Below the pieces are notes generated by a model, which did no database searches, had not been told where the DNA came from, and saw only the letters and a program-made list of their open reading frames with translations. A stretch of DNA of 64,000 nt from Phenylobacterium sp. (GTDB lineage: Bacteria; Pseudomonadota; Alphaproteobacteria; Caulobacterales; Caulobacteraceae), in assembly GCA_004799545.1 (NCBI GenBank), contig SSMU01000011.1:62001-126000 (forward strand), given 5' to 3'. The position numbers and the translations under genes are program-made. Below, piece after piece: positions 55,631-63,400 of this stretch. Position 1 is the first letter of the stretch. Every line of letters begins with the position of its first letter.

Positions 55631-57337
55631 GGGCGCGGGGCTGGTGAGCGCCATCTCGCGCACCACGTCCAGCAGCGCCATGCGCGCCGGCTTCGGCGTC
55701 AGGGCGTGGTCGGCGTCTTCCAGGAAGGTCAGCCGCAGGTCGCCGTAGCGGCGCAGCCGTGCGCCTTCGTCGCCGAAGAACTGGCGGAAAACCTCGTGGG
55801 CTTCGCGGTCGCGACTGATCAAGAGGTTGATGCGCGCGCCGCGCCTCTGCAGGCCGCCGAAGGTGTCGCGGATCTGTTTGCGCTGGGCCCGCGCCTGGCC
55901 CTTCAGGGTGGCCCGGGCGAGTTCCAGGGCCGCAGGCCCCAGCTTGGCCAGGACCACGTCCAGGTCGATCTCGCCGCGGACCCAGCGGACGAACAGCTTG
56001 CCCGGATGCTTGGCCTGCTTGCGGTAGTGGCCGACCTTCTCGCTGGCCCGCTCGTAGTTCCCGTCGCGCTCCCAGATGTAGCGGAGCTGGTTGACCAGGA
56101 TGATGTCGCAGATCCTTGGGTCGCGGGCGGCGGCGTTGAAGGCGGCGAAGGCGCCGGAGCAGCGGCCGACCGGCAGGACCGGCCCGAAGCCACGGGCCAG
56201 CAGCCAGTCGAAGCCCAGCTGCGCATCCTCGATATGGCGGTCGTCATAGAGCCGGATGGGAGCGCCGGAGAGCGGGCCGGCGCTGTCGCCGACGTCGGTG
56301 GAGTCCATGCGCAGGGAGGCGATGCCGTCGCGGGCCAAGTCGCGCGCCGCCTCCACCGCGCCGCGGGCCCAGCCGATGTGCGGATCGCCGCCAGCGCTGA
56401 GCAGCAGGACGGTCGCGCCCCGCCTGGCGCTGCGCGGCTCGCAGAGCACGCCGCAGAGATGGCCTTCGGGGCCGAAGCGGACCGCGGTCTCGACGAAGTC
56501 GGGCGCCTCCAACACCGCCGCGCCATGGGCGCTGCGCCGATGCGCGACCACCTCGGCAGGGGCGGTCTGCCCGACCCACTGCACCACCGCCTGGAGCGTC
56601 TCCCGGGGCGGGCGGCCGGCGGTCGGGTTGGTGACGGCGGCCTCGTAGCCGGCGTAGGGGATTTCGCTGACCGCACAGCCCAGCTCGCGCAGGCGTTCGC
56701 CCAGCTTCAGCTCGGCCACCCGGCTGCGGCCGACGATCAGGGCAGCGGGGACGGGCGGGGCGGCGGCGGTGAGATCGAACGCGGCCAGGTCGGCGCGCAG
56801 GCCCTCGGGCAACTCGAACCCGGCCACGGCGCCGCCCTGGCCCGCCTCGGTCTCCAGCTGCATGGTTTCGGCGACTGTCATACCCCAGACCGACAGCTCG
56901 CGCAGGTAGTCGCGGCCACGGACCACCGGCGCCAGGAGGGCGATCCCGCCGGCGCCCAGCTCCTCGGCCAAGAGGCCGGCGAGGCTCGCGCCCAGGCCCT
57001 GGCCGATCAGCACCAGCCGCCGCGCATGGGTGCGGGTCTTGAGCAGCTCGGCGGCGCGGATCGTGGCGGCCTGCAGCGCCTCCAGCGAGGGGAGGTCGGA
57101 CGCCTCACCCAGCGAGTCGCCAGTGCCGGGATAGTCGAAGCGCAGGGTGGGATAGCCCGCGGCGGCCAAGGCGTCGGCCAACATGCGCCAGCTGCGGCGA
57201 AGGCACAGGGCCTCGAAGCCCCAGGGGCTAATCAGCAGGACGGCGGTGCGGCCATCGGCAGGGTGCAGCCAGCCCGCACAACCGTCGAACGCGACGGGCT
57301 GCGCCTGGTCGTCAGCCTGCCTTCCTTCGATCGCCAT
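55544..57337 (-). CDS. Tandem alpha/beta-hydrolase protein lacking Ser nucleophiles
   Basis: Two alpha/beta-hydrolase domains in one 597-residue cytoplasmic chain. The first (about 30-250) starts VLLISPWGFEALCLRRSW and has GQGLG (112-116), with Gly at the nucleophile elbow. The second (about 285-550) has VLLLSAGGDPHIG, RMDSTDVGDSAGP and elbow GRCSG (391-395), putting Cys393 at the nucleophile place. Both halves resemble the hydrolases associated with exosortase loci, where Cys or changed elbows also occur. Acyl transfer or thioesterase work on the carrier is an inference. The stop codon lies 87 nt inside the GH2 gene. Confidence 0.8.
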   Translation of the reverse strand: MAIEGRQADDQAQPVAFDGCAGWLHPADGRTAVLLISPWGFEALCLRRSWRMLADALAAAGYPTLRFDYPGTGDSLGEASDLPSLEALQAATIRAAELLKTRTHARRLVLIGQGLGASLAGLLAEELGAGGIALLAPVVRGRDYLRELSVWGMTVAETMQLETEAGQGGAVAGFELPEGLRADLAAFDLTAAAPPVPAALIVGRSRVAELKLGERLRELGCAVSEIPYAGYEAAVTNPTAGRPPRETLQAVVQWVGQTAPAEVVAHRRSAHGAAVLEAPDFVETAVRFGPEGHLCGVLCEPRSARRGATVLLLSAGGDPHIGWARGAVEAARDLARDGIASLRMDSTDVGDSAGPLSGAPIRLYDDRHIEDAQLGFDWLLARGFGPVLPVGRCSGAFAAFNAAARDPRICDIILVNQLRYIWERDGNYERASEKVGHYRKQAKHPGKLFVRWVRGEIDLDVVLAKLGPAALELARATLKGQARAQRKQIRDTFGGLQRRGARINLLISRDREAHEVFRQFFGDEGARLRRYGDLRLTFLEDADHALTPKPARMALLDVVREMALTSPAPSAAAVAAEPAPAEREEFALGPAGGLLPT

Positions 57338-57409
57338 GGTGCAGCCTCCGCAGGCAGAACCATGAATGGCGGGCTCGGTTCCGAATGTGGCCGTCGGATG
57401 GCGGCGGAA

Positions 57410-59044
57410 CTAGCTCAACCCCTCCGCAGCCTTGTGCGCTTTCGGACGCGGCGCCGGCTTCGCCCTGGCTGCGGGCGCTCTTGCGCCCAGGCGTTCGATC
57501 AGATGGTCGCCGACCCGCAGGGCGTTGGCCACGGTGGTCAGGGTCGGATTCACCGAGGCGATCGAGGGGAAGAAGCTGGTGTCGACCACATAGAGGTTGT
57601 CGAGCTGGTGAGCCTTGCACCAGGGGTCCAGCACCGAGCCCGCCGGATCGGTGCCGAACCGGATCGTGCCCGCCTGGTGGGCGGTGCCGTAGAGCGGCAG
57701 CAGGCTGTCGAACTGGAAATGGTGCTGCGACAGCGGATGGGCGTGATCGACGAAGCCGTCCAGCGAGCCCTTCAGCTTGGCCACCAGCCGCTCGTGACCC
57801 TCCAGGTTGTTGTAGGTGTAGTCGAGATGGATGCGGCCGTCCGGCGTCAGCCGCACGCGGTTCTGCGGCAGCGGCAGGTCCTCCGAGATCACCAGCATGG
57901 AGAGCATCCGCTCGGCGAGCCCTTCCGACATGGCGTCGGGGACCAGGCCCGGCGGCAGCCAGTCGGACACCTGGCCCTCCAGGGTCTGGCCGGACATGTA
58001 TTCCAGCAGCTGGATGTGCCCCATGGGCTTGTCGTAGCCGCCGGCCGGATCGCCCCAGTAGAAGTCGTTGACCGCCAGGGTCTTGGGGAAGGTCACGTCC
58101 ACCATCCTGGCGGTGAGCGAGACCATCGCGGTCAGGGTGTGGAACATGTAGTTGCGGCCGACCTGGTCCGAGCCGTTGGCGAGCCCCGTCGGATGGGCGG
58201 CGTTGGCGGAGGCCAGCAGCACCACCGCGCTGTTCGCGGCGCCGGCCGCCAGCACCACGATGTCGCCGGTCCAGCGCTCCTCGCCGCCCTCGCTCTCGCA
58301 GACCACCTCGGTCACCGACCTGCCGGCCGGGTCGGTCTCCAGCCGCACCACCTTGCGGCCGGTGAGCAGGGTGACGTTGGGCAGCGCCAGCATCGGCTCG
58401 ATGGCCAGGGTGCGGGCGTCGCACTTGGCCCGCAGCAGGCAGGGGTAGCCGCCGCAGGTTTTGCACTTGATGCAGGCCGAGGTGACCGGGTGCGCCTGGT
58501 CGAGCTTGATCCCCAGCGGCAGGGAAAACGGCCGCCAGCCCTGGTTCTCCCAGTGGGTCTTCAGCTGGGCGACGCCGGGGTCGTGGTGGACGGCGGCATA
58601 GGCGTAAGGCGGCTCGTCGCCGTTCTCGGTGGGGTCTTCGCCCCGCGCCCCGTGCACCTGCCACAGGGTCTCAGCCTCGGTGTAGCAGGGGGCCAGGTCG
58701 GCGAGGCTGATCGGCCAGGCGGGCGAGACGCCGCCGGCGTGCTGCACCTCTTCGAAGTCGCGCTTGCGCAGCCGCATCAGGGCCGCGCCGTAGAAGCTGG
58801 TGTTGCCGCCGACCCAGTAGTGGGTGTTGGGCGTGAAGGGCTTGCCGGTCTTGTCGTACCACTTCTCCTGGGTGCGATAGCGGTGCTGCACGAAGACCGC
58901 GCGCGAGCTCCAGTTCTCCGCCTCGCGCGGCAGGTGCTCGCCGCGCTCCAGGATCAGGATCGACTTGCCGGTGGGCGCCAGGCGCTGGGCGAGCGTCGCC
59001 CCGCCGGCGCCCGAGCCGATGATCACCACGTCGAAGTGCGCCAC
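57410..59044 (-). CDS. GMC-family oxidoreductase with Cys-rich insert
   Basis: FAD-dependent oxidoreductase of 544 residues, no signal peptide. The FAD loop is VVIIGSGAGGATLAQRLA, then LERGEHLPRE and the GMC C-terminus (HQAGTIRFG, VVDTSFFPSIASVNPTLT) with candidate catalytic His and Asn. At residues 191-208 there is C-x2-C-x2-C-x4-C-x5-C (IKCKTCGGYPCLLRAKC), a Cys-rich loop also seen in some GMC relatives that might bind metal or an Fe-S cluster. The substrate is unknown. It lies 72 nt from the tandem hydrolase gene and 4 nt from the SDR gene. Confidence 0.87.
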   Translation of the reverse strand: MAHFDVVIIGSGAGGATLAQRLAPTGKSILILERGEHLPREAENWSSRAVFVQHRYRTQEKWYDKTGKPFTPNTHYWVGGNTSFYGAALMRLRKRDFEEVQHAGGVSPAWPISLADLAPCYTEAETLWQVHGARGEDPTENGDEPPYAYAAVHHDPGVAQLKTHWENQGWRPFSLPLGIKLDQAHPVTSACIKCKTCGGYPCLLRAKCDARTLAIEPMLALPNVTLLTGRKVVRLETDPAGRSVTEVVCESEGGEERWTGDIVVLAAGAANSAVVLLASANAAHPTGLANGSDQVGRNYMFHTLTAMVSLTARMVDVTFPKTLAVNDFYWGDPAGGYDKPMGHIQLLEYMSGQTLEGQVSDWLPPGLVPDAMSEGLAERMLSMLVISEDLPLPQNRVRLTPDGRIHLDYTYNNLEGHERLVAKLKGSLDGFVDHAHPLSQHHFQFDSLLPLYGTAHQAGTIRFGTDPAGSVLDPWCKAHQLDNLYVVDTSFFPSIASVNPTLTTVANALRVGDHLIERLGARAPAARAKPAPRPKAHKAAEGLS

Positions 59045-59048
59045 CGCC

Positions 59049-59885
59049 TCAGTCCTCCAGATGGTATTTCGCCGCCCCGCGGCGGATGACGGCCGAGAGC
59101 AGGGATTCGGGCAAGTAGCGGAGCAGGGCGGCGGCCAGCTTGTTGTGCCAGCCGGGCACCACCACGACCTTGCCGCGGGCGTTGGCGGCGATGGCGATCT
59201 CGACCACCTGCTCGGCGGTCTGGAAGAAGCGGCGGGGCGCCTGGTCCATGATCGCCTGGGTGCCGTTGACCTCGGCGAATTCGGTGAGGGTGAAGCCCGG
59301 GCAGACCGCGGTGACCTTGAGCCCCTTGTCGCGATACTCCGCGTCGAGCGCCTGGGAGAACTTGATCGCCAGGCTCTTGGCCCCCGGATAGAGGGTGTGG
59401 CCGGCCGCGCCGGGGGCGAAGCCGGCCAGGGAGGCGACGTTGATGATCGCGCCCGATCCGCGCGCCACCATCGGCGGGATCACCCCGTAGGCCAGGCCGC
59501 AGCCGCTGACCACCAGGGTCATCAGGAAGTCGCGTTGCCGGCTCCAGGGGACGCCGGTGAAGCTCTGGGCGATGCCGAAGCCGGCGTTGTTGACCAGCAC
59601 ATCGACCTGCCGGCCGCGGGCGGCGACCGCGTCCAGCACCTGCTGGCAGGCCTCCAGCGTCGCGAGGTCGGCGGGGATGGCGAAAGCCTCGATCCCGTGA
59701 GCGGCGCTGAGTTCGGCGGCCAGGGCCTCGAGCCGGTCGGCGCGGCGGGCGACCAGCGCGATGTCATGGCCGCGCCGGGCGTAGGCGCGGGCGAAGGCCT
59801 CGCCGATCCCGGCCGACGCGCCGGTCACCAGGGCGAGCGGCCGCGGCGGATCGCCGGACGTGGGCCCAGGCCTGGGGGATGTCAT
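59049..59885 (-). CDS. Short-chain dehydrogenase/reductase
   Basis: NAD(P)-dependent SDR, 278 residues. Glycine loop ALVTGASAGIGEAFARAY, DVLVNNAGFG, INVASLAGFAPGAAG, and catalytic YPGAKS are present; the C-terminus (about 225-278) is longer than classical SDRs and ends AAKYHLED. Start taken at ATG 59885; a GTG at 59915 would add ten residues. Arg in LVARRADR favours NADP. It is the second gene of the minus-strand run, 4 nt before the GMC gene and 76 nt after the small membrane protein. Confidence 0.9.
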   Translation of the reverse strand: MTSPRPGPTSGDPPRPLALVTGASAGIGEAFARAYARRGHDIALVARRADRLEALAAELSAAHGIEAFAIPADLATLEACQQVLDAVAARGRQVDVLVNNAGFGIAQSFTGVPWSRQRDFLMTLVVSGCGLAYGVIPPMVARGSGAIINVASLAGFAPGAAGHTLYPGAKSLAIKFSQALDAEYRDKGLKVTAVCPGFTLTEFAEVNGTQAIMDQAPRRFFQTAEQVVEIAIAANARGKVVVVPGWHNKLAAALLRYLPESLLSAVIRRGAAKYHLED

Positions 59886-59961
59886 CTGAACGCCCGCTCC
59901 CGCGTGGAGCCGCACTCTGCGGCCGCTTCGGCGAGGCGGTCAAACCGCGTGGGCGAGACGC

Positions 59962-60111
59962 CTAGCGGCGATGGCGCGCCGGATTGGGCGCAGGCTTGCG
60001 CCGCGCGGCGAGCGCTACCCAGAAACTGGCCAACAGCACGGGGCCGATCGTAAAGACCGGATGCAGGGTCACGAAGCCGAGCGGTCCGTCGAACGCGCTG
60101 AGGTGGCTCAT
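59962..60111 (-). CDS. 49-residue single-pass membrane protein
   Basis: Small gene found by reading the minus strand between the SDR and exporter genes. The ATG at 60111 has GAGGAG (complement of 60119-60124) 7 nt upstream, a strong ribosome site, and the frame ends at TAG 59962-59964. The product begins MSHLSAFDGPLGFV, has one hydrophobic helix (FTIGPVLLASFWVALAA) and ends in a basic tail (RRKPAPNPARHRR), predicting an N-out/C-in membrane peptide. It may head the SDR-GMC-hydrolase run. Function unknown. Confidence 0.65.
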   Translation of the reverse strand: MSHLSAFDGPLGFVTLHPVFTIGPVLLASFWVALAARRKPAPNPARHRR

Positions 60112-60338
60112 CGCTCATCTCCTCGTGGCGGGCGACCCAAAGCCGGCCGCGCCTGTCCAGGATGCAACAACGCGCCGGGGCCACAATCGGTTAAGACCCG
60201 CAGACGTTGTTTTCGCCGAAGACGCCGCTTCCTTGGGCAGATCGGCTGCGGCGCAGTCACTCGGACGTCACATCGGCACTGGACTGACGCGACGTCCAAA
60301 GCGAACCTTCTGCCCAAACAAGGCGGGGGAAGGGCGGT
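60112..60338. promoter_or_regulatory. Divergent region upstream of the DHA2 exporter
   Basis: This 227-nt spacer holds an exact 7-bp inverted repeat GGACGTC (60263-60269) and GACGTCC (60291-60297), a candidate repressor site placed 42 nt before the exporter start. A GGGGAAGGG ribosome site precedes the TTG. I see no other feature in it. Confidence 0.4.
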
Positions 60339-61862
60339 TTGGCTACAGCTCAGGACATAGAGAACCGGATACCGATCACCGGGGCCCTGATGCTGGCCAC
60401 GCTGATGAACACCCTGGATTCGACTATCGCCAACGTGGCCCTGCCGCATATCCAGGGCAGCGTCTCGGCGGCCCAGGACGAGATCACCTGGGTGCTCACC
60501 TCCTACATCATCGCCACGGCGATCATGACGCCGCTGTCCGGCTGGCTGTCGCAGAAGATCGGGGTGAAGCGGATGCTGCTGATCTCGATCGGCGGCTTCA
60601 CCCTGGCGTCGATGCTGTGCGGCATCGCGACCAGCCTGCCGGAGATCGTCGCCTACCGCCTGTTGCAAGGGGTAGCGGGCGCCTCGCTCATTCCGCTGTC
60701 GCAGACGGTGATGCTGAACATGTATCCGCAGCGGCTGATGCCGCGGGTGATGAGCATCTGGAGCGCGGCGGTGATCCTGGGCCCGATCATCGGCCCGACC
60801 CTGGGCGGCTGGATCACCGAGAACCTCAGCTGGCGCTGGGTCTTCTACATCAACCTGCCGATCGGCATCCTGGCCTTCCTGGGGCTCTATGTCTTCATGG
60901 GCCACGACGAAGGTGGTCGGCAGCGACCGTTCGATTTCCTGGGGTTCGGCGCCCTGGTGACCTTCGTGCTCGGCTTCCAGATCATGGTCGACCGCGGTCC
61001 CAGCCAGGACTGGTTCGATTCCAAGGAGATCTGGATCGAGGGGATCCTGGCGGTCATGGGCCTGTGGGTCTTCGTCATGCAGACGGCGACCTCGAAGGAG
61101 CCGTTCTTCCACCGCGACCTCGCCAAGGACGGCAATTTCGTCGGCACCACCATCTTCGGTTTCTTCGTGGGCGCCCTGCTGTTCTCCACCAGCGCGCTCC
61201 TGCCATCGTTCATGCAGAACCTGATGGGCTATTCAGCCATGCAGAGCGGGGTGGCCAGCATGCCGCGCGGCCTGGGCTCGCTGATCTCGTTCCTGGCCAT
61301 CCCCTGGTTGATCGGCCGGTTCGGGGCCCGCGCGGTGCTGTTCGCGGGCGTGCTGCTGTGCATCGTCTCGACCTGGCAGATGGGTCGCTTCGACCTCTCG
61401 ATGACCGCTGATCCGATCATGGTCGCGGGCTTCGTCCAGGGCCTGGGCACCGGCCTGATGTTCGCGCCGCTCAACACCCTGGCCTACGCCAGCCTCGACC
61501 CGCGCCACCGCACCGAGGGCACCATTGTCTCCACCATGGCCCGCAGCCTGGGTTCGAGCGCCGGCATCTCGATCGTCCAGGCGATGCTGATCCGCGACAG
61601 CGCGCTCGCCCACGTGCGGCTCAGCGAGCGGCTGTCGGCCAGCGATCCGGTGGTCCGGGCGGCGGTCCCGCCGATGATGGACCCCTCCAGCGCCGGCGGC
61701 CTGCAGATCCTGAACGGCGAGGTGACCCGCCAGGGGACCATGGTCAGCTACGACAATGTGTTCAGCTGGATGGCGCTGAGCATCGTCCTCCTGATCCCCT
61801 TGATCCTGGTGCTGAAGCCGGCGCGGCCGATCTCCATGGAGCGCGAGGCCCACGTCGACTGA
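60339..61862 (+). CDS. DHA2-family MFS drug exporter (EmrB/QacA-like)
   Basis: Proton-driven exporter with about 14 membrane helices, 507 residues, TTG start with a purine-rich ribosome site. The helix-1 motif LMNTLDSTIANVALPHIQ and the family motif WVLTSYIIATAIMTPLSGWL are the DHA2/EmrB hallmarks; motif C reads AAVILGPIIGPTLGGWI. No EmrA adaptor gene is adjacent, so it may work alone or with an adaptor elsewhere. It could export the product of the neighbouring carrier-protein cluster, but that is only suggested by position. Confidence 0.92.
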   Translation: MATAQDIENRIPITGALMLATLMNTLDSTIANVALPHIQGSVSAAQDEITWVLTSYIIATAIMTPLSGWLSQKIGVKRMLLISIGGFTLASMLCGIATSLPEIVAYRLLQGVAGASLIPLSQTVMLNMYPQRLMPRVMSIWSAAVILGPIIGPTLGGWITENLSWRWVFYINLPIGILAFLGLYVFMGHDEGGRQRPFDFLGFGALVTFVLGFQIMVDRGPSQDWFDSKEIWIEGILAVMGLWVFVMQTATSKEPFFHRDLAKDGNFVGTTIFGFFVGALLFSTSALLPSFMQNLMGYSAMQSGVASMPRGLGSLISFLAIPWLIGRFGARAVLFAGVLLCIVSTWQMGRFDLSMTADPIMVAGFVQGLGTGLMFAPLNTLAYASLDPRHRTEGTIVSTMARSLGSSAGISIVQAMLIRDSALAHVRLSERLSASDPVVRAAVPPMMDPSSAGGLQILNGEVTRQGTMVSYDNVFSWMALSIVLLIPLILVLKPARPISMEREAHVD

Positions 61863-61871
61863 GGCCGCCGG

Positions 61872-62879
61872 TCAGAGCGGCTGGATCAGCCGGGCGTCGT
61901 CGAAGCCGGCCTGGGTGACGCGAAGGCGCAGCCGCTCGGCGGCCGCGCCATCGCGGGGGCCGACCAGAAGCACCCGGTAGAAGGTCTGGGCGCCGCGCCT
62001 CACCGGCACGATGGCGGCCTGACCGGCGGGCGCCAGCCGGTTCACCGCGCGCCGCGCGTTGGCAAAGTCGGCGAAGGCGGCGGCCTCGATGCGGAAGGCG
62101 CGTGTCGCCGGCGCGAATTCGCCGCGCAGGCGCAGGGGCAGGGGCGCCGGCGTCTCCGTCGCCAGCGCAGGCCGTAGCTCCAGGGTCGGCGGCGGGCTGA
62201 GCTCGGCCAGGCGCTGGGGGACCGCGGTGATCGGCGCCACGGCCGCCACGGCGGGCGTCTCCACGGTCTGCAGGGCGAAGGCGGCCGGGGCGGCGGCGCC
62301 CGGGCCGACGCTGTCCGGCCCGAGCAAGGCGTAGCGCAGGGTTGGCGGCTGGTTGTAGGCGAGGGTGGGGGCGAGATAGCGCAGGCGCACGCTCAGCGGC
62401 CGGCCCGGCTCCGCGCCCAGCGCCTGGGCCGCTTCCGGCGGCAGCAGGATGATCCGGCCGGCCATCCGCGCCTTGTCTTCGATGCGAACGGTGATCGTCT
62501 TGTAGGTCGCCAGGTTGGTGACCTGGACCAGGGAGGGCGCCGGCAGCTTCAGGCCCAGCGCCGCCACGGCGGTGGGCGGCGTGGCGTGGCCGCCGCGGTG
62601 GCCGATGAGCCGCGACAACCAGGCGCCCAGGCCACCCCCTGCGCTGCGCCAGCCGGCGACGCCGACCTGGGCGAACTGGATCGGCAGGCGCTGGACGTAC
62701 CAGGCCGAGCTCAGGCCCGGGGCCACCGCCTCGGAAACCCCGCTTGCCTGGGTGCGGAACAGGGCCGCTGGACCGCCTGGCCCGGGTCCGGACGTCGCGC
62801 AGGCGGCCAGGCTCGCAAGCGCGGCCAGGACGGCCGCCGCGCAGCCGATGCGGCCGGTTTGGACGTGAGCCACGTCCAT
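61872..62879 (-). CDS. SPOR-domain lipoprotein, RlpA-like
   Basis: Predicted outer-membrane lipoprotein acting on or binding denuded septal peptidoglycan, 335 residues from ATG 62879. The signal ends in the lipobox SLAAC. The middle (LVQVTNLATYKTITVRIEDKA, RIILLPPEAAQALG) resembles the RlpA double-psi barrel but is diverged, with the RGPF loop missing. The last 75 or so residues are a SPOR domain (FRIEAAAFADFANARRAV, FYRVLLVGPRD). The frame is open to ATG 62918, but the GGGAGGA site suits 62879. It is convergent with the exporter gene. Confidence 0.83.
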   Translation of the reverse strand: MDVAHVQTGRIGCAAAVLAALASLAACATSGPGPGGPAALFRTQASGVSEAVAPGLSSAWYVQRLPIQFAQVGVAGWRSAGGGLGAWLSRLIGHRGGHATPPTAVAALGLKLPAPSLVQVTNLATYKTITVRIEDKARMAGRIILLPPEAAQALGAEPGRPLSVRLRYLAPTLAYNQPPTLRYALLGPDSVGPGAAAPAAFALQTVETPAVAAVAPITAVPQRLAELSPPPTLELRPALATETPAPLPLRLRGEFAPATRAFRIEAAAFADFANARRAVNRLAPAGQAAIVPVRRGAQTFYRVLLVGPRDGAAAERLRLRVTQAGFDDARLIQPL

Positions 62880-63155
62880 CGAGGAGGGTCCTCCCGAGCG
62901 GGCCGAAACCACGCCCATCGTCGTCCGATCTGGCTCTTCAAAGTTTTCGTTAAGGTAAACAGAGACTTGCCATAGGGCCGCAGCGGTGCGCCGGGCTCGC
63001 CGCGCCCAGGTTGTCGCGAGGGAAGGGCGCGCAACTTCAGGTCGTGGCCAGGCGGCTTCGCGCAGGGCGTGCGGCGGCGGCGTCCACTCGAAGCTTTCCC
63101 CTCCTCGCCGGGTGGGCTATGCGCCCCTTCGCAGCTGCAACAAGGAGCGCGCCAG
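62880..63155. other. Gap between divergent SPOR-lipoprotein and HTH genes
   Basis: This 276-nt stretch shows no credible gene. An AT-rich patch at about 62935-62965 is the likeliest promoter area. I see no repeats or terminators worth naming. Confidence 0.5.
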
Positions 63156-63395
63156 GTGATCCGGACCGGCCCCCATCTGAAACAGGCGCGCGAGGCGCTG
63201 GGATGGACGCCGCTCGACCTCGCCCGCGCCCTGCGGTTGGCCGGCGGCGACAAGCAGGGCGAGAAGCGGGTGCTGGAGATGGAGTCCGGCCGCCGCGAGA
63301 TCTCCGGCCCGGTCACCGTCGCCGTGGAATCCTTCCTGCACGGCTACCTGCCCGTGGGCTTCAAGCCGGAAGCGGGCGCGGGGGATCAGGCCTAA
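63156..63395 (+). CDS. Small helix-turn-helix protein
   Basis: A 79-residue, XRE-like DNA-binding candidate. The frame is open from 63069, but GTG 63156 with AAGGAG 8 nt upstream gives a protein starting at the HTH: GPHLKQAREALGWTPLDLAR, then RVLEMESGRREISGPV, reading like the helix 1-3 and recognition region of lambda-repressor folds. No partner domain follows. It ends 5 nt from the convergent Anbu-type gene. Target unknown. Confidence 0.72.
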   Translation: MIRTGPHLKQAREALGWTPLDLARALRLAGGDKQGEKRVLEMESGRREISGPVTVAVESFLHGYLPVGFKPEAGAGDQA

Positions 63396-63400
63396 GGCGA

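Noticed and set aside
61878..61892. CGGCTG-GAT-CAGCCG as a terminator of the exporter gene
   Set aside because: It lies within the last codons of the convergent SPOR-lipoprotein gene, has a 3-nt loop and no T-tract.
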